The position numbers and the translations under genes were made by a program. Positions 1-12,939 of a stretch of DNA of 64,000 nucleotides are shown piece after piece (the stretch's first letter is position 1; the number at the start of each line of letters is the position of its first letter). The stretch is taken from the NCBI RefSeq assembly GCF_002878395.1, contig NW_025856414.1, positions 22,667-86,666 on the forward strand, read 5' to 3'. The notes under the pieces are model-generated. The model worked only from the letters and a program-made list of their open reading frames with translations, did no database searches and was not told the DNA's origin. This DNA is from Capsicum annuum. Lineage: Eukaryota > Streptophyta > Magnoliopsida > Solanales > Solanaceae.

Positions 1-1680
1 TTCTAAAAATGTTCTATTATCCTATTTTAAGACTTAGGTACTTTGATAGATTCTTCTAACTGACATAAACCATATGAGCTGTCATGCAGTCCAACATCTC
101 TTACCCATATTGGTAGAGTTGTTCTACCCTTTCCATTAGAATAGAACCTAGCTAGAGTTATCACTATACTGAACCAACTATGTGTATTAAAACCTACAGT
201 GGCATGTAGTTCTGGGGAATGAGACCTTGGAATCATACCCAACTCATTGCTAAATACTACTCTCATACTTATCGCTCAGAACTTTAGGAAATTCACCTTA
301 AAATAGCATAAGGGTTCACAATTAAAAAAATTATGCTTCTCTTTTATTTAAATCATGAACAGTATGAATAATGTGGATTTCATAATCTTAGCTTGGGATC
401 AAAAGATTCATCTTTGCTTTTGAAAGCACATATCAAAACTTGTCAATAAAACTTGAGATCATAATCTCCTTATAAACTCATCACTTGTACTTAGGACTCA
501 AAATATAAAGCTTTAACGCATTAAAAATCATATTTAAACTTCATTCTCAACAATCATCTTAAAAGCTTTCAACAATCTCAATCAAGATAGTGGAATACAA
601 CTCATACTATGGATTTCATAATTTCAAACATGGATACATGTAAATCTTTTGCAATTGAAGCCTTAATTAACATGATAATTTCATTAACTAAAAATAATAA
701 GAATGGGGTATCAACCCTATCTTCAATTTATGTAATATTTAACTTATAATCAAGATTTGGGCACAAGGGTGGAAAAAAATCCTCGTTCATACCCCACATA
801 CCTTAATAGATTTGATTTGATGTAGAGAACTTGACTTTGAAACCCTAGGAGAAGATCTTGAATTCTTTCTTGAGATTCTTGAATTATGGAACTAAATTCT
901 TGATTTCTTTCTTGAAGAGGATGAATTTTTATGTTCTTGGATTGGAAACTTTAAATTCTTGACTATTTTGAAGAGAATGTAATGGATTCTAGAAGTTCTT
1001 GGAAGATGGACTTAAGGAGAAACCCTAACCTTGTTCTTGTGAATAATGAGGATTAAGGTATTTCAAAACTGATTTATGATGACTAGGTACGTATTTTTGA
1101 TGATTTAGGGCATGGGAGGTGAAGGAAAAGTCCAAAATACCCTTCCAAAATTATAAGGGAATTGCTGAATTTTAAGGGTGACGACTTGGGCTAATAAGTT
1201 GTCACATAGTTGACGGCCTATCAGCTTAGGTCATCACTTAGGGGGTCAATTTTATGGGTTTCTGATTTGGGCTGACGACTTGGCTGATATGTCATCACAT
1301 AGTTACGGCTTATTAGCTTAGATCGTCTCTTAGTTGACAGACAGGCATGTTGAAGTAAAATAAGTATAACTTTTTGGTCCGATATTGAATTAAGGTGAAA
1401 CAAAATGTGTTGAAAAGAAGATTCAAATACCTTTCATTTGATATAAGGTAGGACATGTAAAGTTTATACAAGCTGAATCATTCACTAAAACTTAAACGAT
1501 AGGAGTGTTCTCAACTCGTCTTTGAGTTAGGAGATATTTGTGACCTCAATGCATATATAAAGGTACTACCACACTAGATAATTTATCATAATACATATAT
1601 TAACAAGAAATAATTGGGTTTGGGTCTATAGCATAGGAGCGGCGGTTTGAATTCTAGCCCCAAAAATGCAGGGTGTTACA
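1..1680 (-). mobile_element. LTR end fragment of a Ty3/gypsy-type element (E8)
   Basis: The stretch ends in GGGTGTTACA at 1680, the usual right end (TTACA) of minus-strand LTRs in this window. Positions about 50-230 resemble 23740-23940 in the E9 LTR (same ACATAAACCATRTGAGCT motif). The next base resumes the LTR of E7 in mid-sequence, so E8 is inserted in that LTR. The left end and any internal region lie outside the window. Short open frames in it have no recognisable product. Confidence 0.6.
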
Positions 1681-3134
1681 TGAATCCTAATCCCAACTGA
1701 AAGACACTGATTATTAAACTGAACTGAACTAGATTGTTACTGAGTTTTCCTATATTTTGTAACTGACTGAGTATTACTGAGTTCTTTAACTAACTGAGCT
1801 CTACTGATCGTGACATGACTGATACTATTATGTAACTGACACTGGCTCTAGGTAAATAGCTAGATTATCAGGTATTAAATACCCCAGGACTCGATATCAT
1901 GAAAAGTGAAGCATAAAAAAATCTTGAAAATCATAACAATGTATACTTGTGCATAATTCACATATAGATATTTCATCAAACACTTGTAGGGCATAAGCTT
2001 GTACATACACTAGCATGTCATGATTTCATCATTTAATTCATATGAACATTTTATCAATCACTTGGGGAGCACAACCTAATGCACATATTCATGGATAACA
2101 TATAAACAAGGTAACGACAATGCCCAACTTGCAATTTCATGGGTTTAACAGGCTATTCATATAATTTTCCCTAAATACTATTCTATTTTCATGAATCTCA
2201 TCATAATCATGGACTAAAAACCAAATTAACATCATAGATACATTAATCACTTTATAAATTCAAGGGTTTATCAAGATAATCACATATTCATCACACATGC
2301 TATTCAATTTTATGAACTTGTACTTAAATCATGGATTGAAATCCAATTAATATCATGAACATAAATTTAATCTAATTCAAATATGGAAGTTCATAATTCA
2401 ACAATCTTGTAGTTTCAAATATGGATTGTCAATTCTTGAAGACTCTTGAAGGAATTCTTAGGCTTGTTCTAGATTTCTTGAAGCTAGGGTTTGTTTTATT
2501 GAGAGGGAATGCCTTTTTGATTTGGGAAAAATTATTAAACAATGAGCTCAAAACAATTTTAGGGTCTAAATACATACCTAGGCGGATTAAAATTATGGGA
2601 AAGGACCAATTTAACACTAGATGAAACTTTAGATCTCCATCAAAAATTTTCAAAATTACCCCTGACACGATGCGTCGCTATCGCACCATGTCACTGGAAA
2701 TTAACATCTGAGAATTTGGCCTGTGGTGTAACATGGCACAATCACAGTCCCTTACTAGAAACTGACAACTGGGAACTGGGACATCGGCGCGATGCATCAG
2801 GATAGCGATGGAACACTAGAAAATGACAATTAGGACTTTAGCTGGTGGTACGATGCAGTGGTATCTCAGAGCTTTACTGAAAATTGCCAAATTCCATTTG
2901 GCCTGGCTTTGCGATGTGTTGGAGTGCCAGTTGGCACGCTGTTTCACTAAATTGTCCATAACTCTTCGCCCGGTTATCGGATGTGGGCGAATTTCATATC
3001 ATTGGAAATCTAATTGAATTTCCTACACAATGGTAGGCTCTAAACTAAAAAATATTAAGTATTTCAAAAATTTTATGTTAGATAACTCATGGCATGAGAG
3101 TTAATCTTAAGATAAGGAAATATAGGGTATTATA
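1681..3134 (-). repeat. 3' LTR of E7, left part cut off by E8
   Basis: 1681-3134 matches 7664-9183, the second part of the other E7 LTR, almost base for base in many places: the run from AATCCTA, the shared TAAATACC block, and the CG-rich stretch near 2665-2960. It ends in GGTATTATA, a decayed TTACA end. The first part of the LTR lies to the left of E8, outside the window. The sequence just right of it reads, on the minus strand, as a purine-rich polypurine tract. Confidence 0.75.
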
Positions 3135-3185
3135 ATATCTCTCCCTTGGGAACATTCATCCTCGAATGAGACTGATTAAGCTGAG

Positions 3186-3380
3186 ACACTGATAGAAAGA
3201 GTTTACATACTGAACATGCATATCTGATGCATGTCTACATGAATGAACTATAGATAAACTGAGCTCTTACACTGAATATGCATATCTGATGCATGAAATA
3301 TATGACTAAAGCTACTGATAAGCTGGGTTTTCATACTGAACATGCATATCTGATGTGTGAGTACATGACTGAACTGATTC
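3186..3380 (+). repeat. Three-copy tandem repeat, about 65 bp
   Basis: Three imperfect copies share the core ATGCATATCTGATG at about 3212, 3281 and 3342. They are separated by similar spacers containing CTGATA and CATGACTGAA. The array lies in the non-coding 3' part of E7. No open frame spans it. Confidence 0.7.
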
Positions 3381-4879
3381 ATGAATGCATGACTGATTAT
3401 GCAACAAAAAAGAATACCAAGTTTATAACTGTAATTGAATCATGAAACCGAGTAGATCTATGGAAGGCTGTTACCTTAGGCTGAGAATACTGATGAACCT
3501 GAGATAATTTACTGAACATGTATGAACGGGAACATAAGGGAATGACTAAGTCTGAAATGTGATACATGAACTGAATATCCTAAATTGAACTGATTTCTTG
3601 GATACATGCCATACGCCTGAGATTGGAACTTGAGTGTCAACTTATGAGTACCCACTACTCTAAATAGATTTGTTACGTGAAGAGAAACTGGAAGGTTTAG
3701 GACATGAAATCTCAGGAATTTTAGTGCATCTCCCCCTTGGGGCATTATGTCCCTCGAAGAATGCTGACTTGGCTGAGATACTAAGGAAAATCTAGGATAA
3801 TGTACGAGGCATCTACAAACTGAATCATGATTGAATATTTGAGATCTAAAACTGAGGCATGATACATGAACTGAGCTAAATTTCCAACTACCAGGATGTT
3901 CTATTTTGGGATAGGATAACTAGATGGAAAAATAGGAAACCATCCGAATTTGTCCGCCTGACTGCTAAATTAGATTGCTGGCTTTATAGACTAACTCATA
4001 CTGAAAACTTATACTTCATTGGAGTATTTCTTTGACACTCTTCCTGTAAGGTTCTAATGACTTTAGGGGGTAAGGAATCTTGGCATGGTCTAAATAAGAC
4101 ATTTGAATAAGAAACCACAACATGGCCAAAAATTCTGTAATATGAGGCGAGGCTTACGAAACATCATCTAAGATAGAGTTATTAGCCTCATGCACTAAAA
4201 CTACTAACTTGTCATCCTAGCCATATTTCTCAACTATTACCTCAACTATAATTTCTACTTCAACACCGTATTTCACTTAGGGCTATTAAAAATATTTACA
4301 TGGGCACCGATAACTCTACCTACTTAGGTCTGAGCTGGACTGATTTCTCCCTCTATGTTCAAGCCTACTCAAATCTCTAAAATGCATTTAGCCACTTACA
4401 CATCATCATGAAATTCAATCCTATCATTATAACTATAGCTTCATGTGAAACAAACATGCAACAATCTTCCTTTAATCATGGAAAATTTACTCTCTCCCGC
4501 TACTTTTCTACACATACTGACATTACTACTAAAATCTGAAAGTCTGACTTGGTTACTTGTTCTACTATCTCCCCTTAGCTTAAAGCTATTATTCTAAGTT
4601 TGTGAATAACTTAATAAACTATAAGTGGAACTGAAATTTACTATAGAGTCTGAGATATAATAATACTTATAAACACTAAACTCATTCTGAAGGACTGCAC
4701 ATGATAATGTAAGGTCCACTACTAGTACTTTATTTGATACATAATTCTTAGCTTTCTATTGCCCCAACAATCCTCATATAGAAACCTCAACACTGACTGA
4801 CTTAGAGTTCTCAACTCCTTATTCTACTAGTTCAATCTAGAGATTAAACTTAAATCAACTAAAATTGAGATACTACCCC

Positions 4880-5120
4880 CCCTTCATTCAATGATTGGTT
4901 CATTAGGAAGAAGAAATAGAATGACGTCATTACTGGAATTAACTGAAGAGATTTTTTAAATTACTGTAACTGAGTAATTTCTATACACTCGTCTGACTGG
5001 AATAGACTTTTCTACTAGGGTAGGCATTAAGAAAGGTTCTATTAAGATTTCTAGTTTGACTTAAAGTTGACTGCTATGCAAAGAGTTACAAAAGATAGAT
5101 AAACTCCTGGATCTAATAAG
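4880..5120 (-). pseudogene. E7 aspartic protease relic
   Basis: On the minus strand the segment matches the E3 protease at 44690-44990 in several short pieces (an SFVT-like run, IAVNF, VYRNY, NDVIL) spread over different frames. In gypsy elements this protease cuts the Gag-Pol polyprotein. The D-S/T-G active-site region is too decayed to judge. It is followed by a PNEPIIE-like stretch as in E3, and then homology to pol stops. Confidence 0.5.
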
Positions 5121-5199
5121 GCATAGATATGTAAATGAAAGATCTGTAACGTACTAGTGACCATGTCAAAAGAACCTTTCTGATCTTGTTTGGACTGAA

Positions 5200-6370
5200 A
5201 TACATAAAGCCTGTTTGGGTGTTGCCCACTAGTGGCACTGGAGGTGGCACCCTACTAATTTAGGCGATCAAATTAAGCTAAAAGACGACTATGCTGACTT
5301 CGTGGACCAGCCTTAGGTTATTCTCAGACTCTGTGACCTAACTCACCACATCCAAAAAACATATCACTACCGACTCTACACACACCTAGGTGATTTTTAC
5401 CATATTCTTTGCAAAACAAATAGGTACGACCACCGCTCACACTACCCTAGGTTTTGGAGCATAGCACCCCATCTCGACTATCATTCCTAAAATTTGGTAC
5501 TGGCATACTAAATAATGATGGAGCTGGAACTAAAGATTTTGGATGAAATTGAGAAAGGTTACCGCCCTCTGACTTAGGCTGATTGAAATTAAAACTACTT
5601 ATTCTAGCTCTCTTGTTCTCTCTCTCCTTATTCTTAATATTCTACTTTCCAATATATTGAGCATGTACCATAAGCCTAGATATTTCCATCTCCTTAATTA
5701 AAATCACAGTTCTGTATTTCTTAACTATACCACTGATACCTTAGACACGAACTTGCTCATTCTGGACCTATTATTTGCTACTACATGGGGAGCATACCTG
5801 GTTAACTGAGTAAACTTAAGAGAATACTCTTTTACACTCATACTGCCTTGCATGAGATTGGTGAACTCTAACACCTTGGCTTCTCTCATCTCTAAGGGAA
5901 AGAATCAATCTAGAAAAGTAGTAGCAAACTTTTCCCACTCTATGGGCTCTGCATTTGTGCCCCTTTCTACCTTCCACTACTTAAACCATGTATGAGCTAC
6001 ATCTTGTAGCTGATAGGTAGATAACTCAATAATCTCACTAGAAGTCACTCCCATAATATTTGTAAATTTTTAAACCTGATCAAGGAACTCTTGTGGATCC
6101 TCTTCTGACTTAGATCCTGAGAATAGGGGAGGATTCATTCGGGTGAAGTCTCAAATTCTAGCTGCAGCAATATTGACCACTAGGTTGTCCTAAAAAATAG
6201 ATGGTCGTTCATTCTGAGCTGTTATGGAATTGGCTAAAGTACTGAATGCAGCTCAAAATTCTATATAGGAGAATACTTATCCAAGGGATCTTCCTGAATG
6301 GGATAAGGTGATGACAAATTTCCAATTCTTCTTTCGTTTGTCTTTTTGGGAGACATGTTCTATAACCAGA
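5200..6370 (-). pseudogene. E7 gag relic
   Basis: Gag is the structural protein that packages retrotransposon RNA. On the minus strand the piece near 5800-5860 reads like the retrotrans_gag domain of E2 and E3 (a VKEYSLKFTQL-like run). Near 5300-5440 there is a CCHC-like cluster matching the zinc-knuckle region of E3 (KNHLGVCR, then GCGELGH). Stops and frameshifts interrupt it, so no full protein can be made. The order primer site, gag, protease follows the gypsy layout. The assignment rests on comparison with the E2 and E3 copies in this window. Confidence 0.6.
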
Positions 6371-6562
6371 AGGAAGAAAAGGATTAGACTGAGAGTTTAA
6401 CTTAAGCTCATGCTTACTCGCACGACATAAATACTGAAAGAAGGGAAAATTTTCCTAAAAATTCTCATAGCCTCCTGTCCATAAGTGTGGCATGCTTCAC
6501 ACCCATGCATAAGACTCTACGTAATGCATCTTTTAGACTCCCTAGGACTCTGTTGAACCTTA

Positions 6563-6575
6563 GGCTCTGATAACA
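6563..6575 (-). other. Primer binding site of E7
   Basis: On the minus strand the sequence is TGTTATCAGAGCC, one base from the tRNA-Met-type site TGGTATCAGAGCC. It lies 4 bases inside the 5' LTR end, where reverse transcription would start. Confidence 0.8.
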
Positions 6576-6579
6576 AGTT

Positions 6580-9183
6580 TGTAACGCCCCAAGTCTATAC
6601 CTCAAATGCTACACGGTGCTTACGACCCTGAAGGACCACAAGCTAACCCATGAATAATATCTACTATGAGCACTGAATCATGATACTAAAATAAATATGG
6701 AAAATAGGTTGAAATGCCCTAAGGTTCAAAATCTATAAATTCTGATAAAGTGTATCAACTAAAATAACAATTTGTAAAATCGAACACTATCTAAAAACTA
6801 GGGTAAAAAGTCTTTAATCTAAAACTATATGAAAGTAGAGTAGATGGGACAATCCCTCAACTAACTCCAACTACTGAAATACTGAATCTACAATAATAAT
6901 GAAATAAAAAAATATCCTCGATGGATGAGGACTCACTACTGAATCTGAAATTACTAACTGAGCTTGAGTCTGTCTATGCGTGGTCAGGAACCTAAGCATC
7001 CGAACTTATGATATAAGACATCATAGTGAAAAGAAAGAGCATGCGTTAGTACACAGAATGTACTATATGCTAGATGGGGTAAGGCTGAATGTAAAGGGTT
7101 CATATGCATGAATAGTAACTGACTGAATGATGTAGAGTATCTGAATAAGAGAATACATGGATAACTGAAATTGCTGTAAATACTTAGTATGTATGTGTAT
7201 ACTGTAACTGAGCTTTTTTGAAGCTAAGTATAGAGTTTTGATACTTAGTAACCGATAATCTGAGATTACTGATAACTAATACTGATTGACTATATCTAAT
7301 AGTTCTAATTCTATAGAATTAAATTAAGTTCTATTCTGAAGACTGAAACTGAAACAGTGGGAGGTAATTATCTAACCGAAATACCCCAAATCTGAGCTGA
7401 TAAGGGTCCAACCTGTGACCCCAATTGGAAGGGTTTTAGTATCGTGCCACAGGTACTAATAATGTTTGTGAGTTAACCTTAACTGGCAAGAAGATATTTT
7501 GTCAACCCTTAACTGGCAGGAAAACTCATAAGAGATGTGTCAACCCTTATCTATTAGGAAGTCATCTCAACCTACGCTGGATACATAGTTCTATACCTTA
7601 GGGATTGCTACTAAAGGTCAAAGCCTACACTAATAGGAATGCCCTTATCCCTGGGTTTGCTCGTTGTTGAATCCTACTCCCAACTGAAAGACACTAATTA
7701 TTAAACTGAACTGAACTGGACTGTTACTGAGTTTTCCTGGGTTTTATAACTGAATGAGTACTACTAAGTTCTATAACTGAATGATCTATACTAATCATGA
7801 CATGACTGATACTATTCTGTAACTGACTCTGGCTCTAGGTAAACAGCTAGATTGTCGGGTATTAAATACCCCCAGGACTCGACAGTATGAAAAGTAAAGC
7901 ATAACAAAATCTCGAAAAGCATAACAATGTATACTGGTGCATAATTCATTCATATAGACATTTCATCAAACCCTTGTAGGGCATAAGCTTGTACATATAC
8001 TAGTATGTCATGATTTCATCATTTAATTCACATGAAAATTTTATCAATCACTTGGGGAGCACAACTTAATGCACATATTCATGGATAACATATAAACATA
8101 GTAACTATAATGCCCAACGTGCAATTTCATAGGTTTAACATGCTATTTATATAATTCTCCCTAATTACTATTCTATTTTCATGAATCTTATTATAATCAT
8201 GGATTGAAAATCAAATTAACGTCATCGATACATTAATCACTTTATAAATTCAAGGGTTTATCAAGATAATAGCATATTCATCACACATATTATTCAATTT
8301 CATGAACTTGCACTTAAATCATGGATTGAAACCCAACTAATATCCTAAACATCAATTCAATCTAATTCAAACATAAAAGTTCATAATTCAACAATCTTGT
8401 AGTTTTGAAAATGGATTCGTAGAATCTATGGGTGAAAGGAACCCATATATGAACACCTAACATACCTTGGATTGTCACTTCTTGAAGACTCTTGAAGGAA
8501 TTCTTAGGCTTGATCTTAATTTCTTGAAGCTAGGGTTTGTTTCCTAAAGAGAGAATGCCTTTTTTATTTGGAAAAAGCTATTAAACAATGAGTTCAAAAT
8601 GATTTTAGGGCTTAGATATCATACCTGGGTGGATTAAAATTATGGGAAAGGACCAATTTAACCCTGGATGAAACTTTGGATTTCCATAAAAAAAATTTTG
8701 AAATTACCCCCTAGCGCAATGCAGCGCTATCATGCCATGTCATTGGAAATTGACATCTGAGAATTTGTACTATGGTGCGACGTGGCACAATCATGGTCCC
8801 TCACTAGAAACTGGCAATTGGGAACTGGGACATCGGCATGATGCGTCAGGATCACGACTGAACACTGGAAAATAACAATTAAGATTTTGGCTGGTGGTGT
8901 GATATGGTGGTATCGTGGAGCTTCACTGGAAATTTTCAAATGCCATATGGCCTGGCTCCGCGACGTGCCGGAGTGCCAGTTGGCACGCTGTTTCACCAAA
9001 TTATTCATAACTCTTTGCCTGGTTATCGTATTTGGGCAAATTTTATATCATTGGATAGCTAATTAAATTTCCTATGCAATGGCAGACTCTAAACTGAAAA
9101 ATACTGAGTACTTCAAAAGTTTTATATTAGATAACTAATAGGCTGAGAGTTAATCTTAAGCTAAAGAAATATGGGATATTACA
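6580..9183 (-). repeat. 5' LTR of E7 (2.6 kb)
   Basis: It runs from TGTAACGCCCC to GGATATTACA. On the minus strand it is followed by the primer site, which makes it the 5' LTR. It contains the conserved hairpin TCCTC-GATGGAT-GAGGA near 6916, the GATGGGACAATCC motif near 6845, and a CG-rich block near 8700-8960. It drives transcription in an active element. The sister copy at 1681-3134 differs by scattered substitutions and small indels. Confidence 0.8.
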
Positions 9184-10190
9184 TCTTCCAACCTTTCGGT
9201 GACCTTTCCTTAAGTCAAGATAGTGATGATGAATAATTATGTAGATGGGAGAGAGTAAATATGTTATTGTATGCTTGTTTTATGTAAGTCAATAAGTTTG
9301 AAGGGATATTGAGGTGAAGCTTTTTGTGTATAACTTGGTTAGTTGAGAATATTTGTGTATATCTTCCTAAGAATAGTGCATGAAAGTTGTTATTGATAGA
9401 GGTATTAGAGAATATGAGAAAGATGCTTTTATGGGTGTTTGTTTAGAAGTACATATGTAGTTATGAAGATAGGCTTGAATGTCATGTTAGTGTATAAGAG
9501 GATAGGTGTGTTGTGAACTGATGAATTTCTCGTAAAAGGTTGAATTTAGTTGTTAATGTGATATGAAGAATCATCCTAGAGTGAGTAGTTATGACAATGC
9601 TTGGGGTATTGAATCCATGGTTCAGACTAGTATTATGGCATTACGTACACTACCATGTGATTTTGAGATAGGCTTGATCATAGTGAGAGAATTCAGTTCA
9701 ATTTAGATTTTGTAGAAGGATTTATCAATGCCCATGTGAGAATTATAAGTTAATCAAGTGAGTATGGTATCTAAAGGGAATAGTATAGTTGAGGGAGTAT
9801 TTGAGGAGTGTTACTAATCTTGAAAGTAAGAAGCTACATTGCTTAAGGCATAGTAATTCTATCTTAGATTATATTTATAGGTCTATGTTCCATGCTATAG
9901 AGTTGTAGCAATATTGTAATTTCTTATTCAGATGTCTTGTTCAGATCATGCCCAAAGTTCTTTACTCCTTAATATAATTAGAATTTCCTAAAAGAGTGTT
10001 GAATAAATACTCTATTTGGGTATACGCATTCAGTATGATCCAGTCCGTATATAATGCCACAAATTTTTTAGCTAGAAATCAAACCGTCGTTCCTACACAT
10101 GAAAAATCTAATCCCATGATTTATATTTAAATTCATGGGTCATAATCTTTATCCTCATGTTTGAAGTTCTCTCGAGGTGATAAACGTTCA
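9184..10190 (+). other. Unassigned sequence, probably the 3' non-coding part of a retroelement
   Basis: It is AT-rich with no long open frame. It lies between the end of E7 and LTR-like sequence. A degenerate purine-rich piece near 10170-10190 (CTCGAGGTGATAAACG) resembles the CTCGAGG...GAATGTTC sequence found before the 3' LTRs of E2, E3 and E5. I see no gene. Confidence 0.3.
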
Positions 10191-10199
10191 TAGGGACCA

Positions 10200-12272
10200 C
10201 TTAGAGCGAAGTTGAGCTAAGATATTTTATTTCAGCTAAATCTTTGTATTTGATTGTACAAAGGTCTACTTTAAACGTGTATAAATTTTGATACACAAAG
10301 AATTTTGCATCTTAAGACCCACCAAATTGTAAATAATTTAATTATATTTCCAAAGATACCAATTTAGCTTTAAATCGATACCCGGGTAGAAAGTTATGGC
10401 ATTTTTTGTGTCAGGCAGTAAGCCTATGCAATCTTGACGCATTGCATCGACTGCGCCCCGACACGAAACCTAACATGAATCCAAAGTTGTTTTTATGTGT
10501 TATTTCAATTCCTAAAGGGTTTAGGGGCACTTTATTCATATTCCCTCACCCAAATTCCATCCCTAAACATCCTTAAACAAAATTAGGTCATAAATAATGT
10601 CTCAATTATCTAAGATCCCTGATTCATCTTTCAAGAATCCAAGAGGAAAAACAACTAGGGTTTGGGTAATCAAGCTTAAAGGTCAAATCTTTTCAAAATT
10701 TCTTCATGATTCTTCACAATTAAGGTACGTGGGGTTTTCTAAACTACATTGGCATAAGAAAATTTTCTCAACAACATTTAAACATTGTGAAATCATGAAT
10801 TCATGAAGGGGTTTTGGAATTTCTATTACAATTTTGCATTATGAATTCTTTGATGATATTATTGTTTTGTCTTGAGGCCTTTTCCCTAAATTTGATTTAC
10901 AATCATGTATAAGTATATATATGTAGGTGTTTGATGAGTTTGAATGATGAATTGAGAGCATGAACTATTAGAAATCCCTCTCTTGTTTACAAGCTTTCTT
11001 GTTTTCGTAAGTTATGAATTATTCGAAATGCATTGTTGGAAGCATGATATAAAGGTATTGATTATTGTTTATGCCTTGATTATAGTTTTAAATTAAATAG
11101 GGGGCGTTTTACTTGGTGTTAAAGATTAAAGATGTTTATTAAGAAGATTGCATATTTTATCACAAGTTTCATGACCACCACATATTTGTTGAAATGCTAA
11201 AAAGAATGATTTTTACATGATTTGATAAATGTTTGAAGTATGAATCTTTTGATTTGTTTGAAGTATGGTGGTCAAAGGTTTATGTTTTGAAAGAATTGAT
11301 TTTAATATGATAATTATGGCTCAGAATCATGACTTGCAACTCTTGGTATGACGATACCAAAATAGATAATGGCATAGTAGACTTAGAATAGAATAGAAAT
11401 CAGATTTCATTCAAATTTTCAGAAATTGGTTTCTTAAATATGCATGTTCATAAAAGGTTAAAAATGGGCTTAAGAGATGTTAGGTGGTTACCCAAAGAAG
11501 GTACGAGTTCATATAACTCATTTCCCGAAATGGTGTTTTGCCAATATGGGTTATTATGTCCCTAAGAGGGATTATATGCTGGCCTAGTGCCCTGTGGTGT
11601 ATCAGAATCAAAAACTCCAACTCTTGTGAAATACTTGGGTTGGGAGCTTGGCCGCTGAGTTAAGGGCACACTTCACATAGACCATGGGGTTGTAGAATTG
11701 TAGGGTGTACCACCTAACTAAGAAGTAATACACAGATTAGAACTACATTGACAAAATTGTTTTAAGATCATTGAAATTGCCTATGTATTTTAAACTATAT
11801 CATGCATGATGTTTCATGACTTGCTTTCACCTATGTTATATATACAAATTCATTATTTTTGATTACTCTGCGTATCAGTACTTTTGTATTGACCCTATAT
11901 ATTTCAGGGTCTGAAGCTTAGTCCAGGGTCTTGCTAAATCGTAGAAGTGTCAGACAACAGTTTGCAGTTGGTGATCCTTCTCTATTTTGGAAGGCTTGTT
12001 CTAGAGTATTTTTATTATAATTTTTTTTGGGTCCGACTAGGGGCCTTGCCCGAGTTTGTTTTAGACTTATGATGGATATTGTAATGTTAGAGATTTCACA
12101 GATGGGTGTCCTATGTCTAGAATATTCAGAACTTCTTTTTAAATTGTTCAAGTTTATGAGTGTGACCATGGTACCGTCTTATAATATTGTTTATGATTAC
12201 CAGATTTAGAAGCTCGGGCCTTCGTGGTTTGAGATTTTTATTACGACTAGGGCCCTGGCTTGGGTTGTGACA
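10200..12272 (+). repeat. LTR of a gypsy-type element (E6), start uncertain
   Basis: The right end GGGTTGTGACA (12262-12272) and the preceding GACTAGGGCCCTGGC are typical of a plant LTR end. Positions 10250-10450 resemble the first 200 bases of the E5 LTR (TATAAATTTTGATACA, AGACCCAC, ACTTTCC/TTTCCAAAGATAC). The left boundary could not be fixed. Short open frames at 10597-10806 and 11918-12209 lie inside it and match nothing I recognise. Confidence 0.5.
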
Positions 12273-12939
12273 ACATATATCCAACAATCTTGTTTAACAG
12301 TCAGACAGACAAATTTCTATAGTTTTTTCATCTTGTCATACTACCTGAAAGATTCGCGAGTAAGGACATTCCATAAGGTAAAATATTTGTATATGTGCAA
12401 ATTACAAATTCATCTCAGTCTATGCATCAGGCATCAATTTCAGATTTAGATATTTAGTCATGATTCAGTCCATAAGTGTTCAGTAAATGATCTTAGTTTT
12501 CCAAGTATTCCATCTCAGACATTGTAATACCCATTGTATGATCTTAGCCTCATTATCCCGTTATTAGTTCCTGCATAATTTATCACTTCACAGTTCTATA
12601 TGTATGACTGCATCATGAACATTTCAAGCAAATTCTAAACTCTCAGCATGAATCAGCTTCTTATAGTAAGTAAAGGCAAGTCAGCTCAGAAATCAGTTTC
12701 ATGATAGAGGTTTTAATGTTTCAGACATAGTCATGTAAGTATGTTCCCAAATGGGAATGTTCGGTATATGATCTAGTTACCTTAGTTTAGAACTCTCAGG
12801 CCAATTAGTCGCTCCATATGATTTGGATTCATACATACAGTTTTGTTTCAATTGTTCATGCTAGCATATAGTCTTAGTTCCTAGTATCCTCAGTTTAACT
12901 AGTTGCATTCGAGGGAAAATGTTCCTAAGATGGGGATAT
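12273..12939 (+). mobile_element. 3' end of the internal region of E5, with polypurine tract
   Basis: The last 40 bases read TTCGAGGGAAAATGTTCC and then a purine-rich run, GATGGGGATAT, directly before an LTR start. E2 (50722-50755) and E3 (48252-48281) have the same arrangement. Further left the sequence resembles the non-coding tail after pol in those elements. No coding sequence is left, so E5 is a 3' fragment. Confidence 0.6.

Larger units (their letters stand above)
3135..6579 (-). mobile_element. Internal region of E7, gypsy-type element without reverse transcriptase
   Basis: The region lies between two LTRs of one family. A polypurine tract is at 3135-3160 (minus strand) and a tRNA-Met-like primer site at 6563-6575. 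Reading leftwards from the primer site there is a decayed gag (about 6370-5200), then a protease relic (about 5120-4880). No reverse transcriptase, RNase H or integrase motif is visible in the remaining 1.7 kb, although all three are easy to see in E2, E3 and E9. The whole internal region is only about 3.4 kb. It is either a deletion derivative or a non-autonomous family that depends on proteins from relatives. Confidence 0.65.

Noticed and set aside
2421..3017. Open frames of 64-79 codons on both strands
   Set aside because: They lie in the E7 LTR and are not kept in the matching part of its sister LTR (8490-9010).
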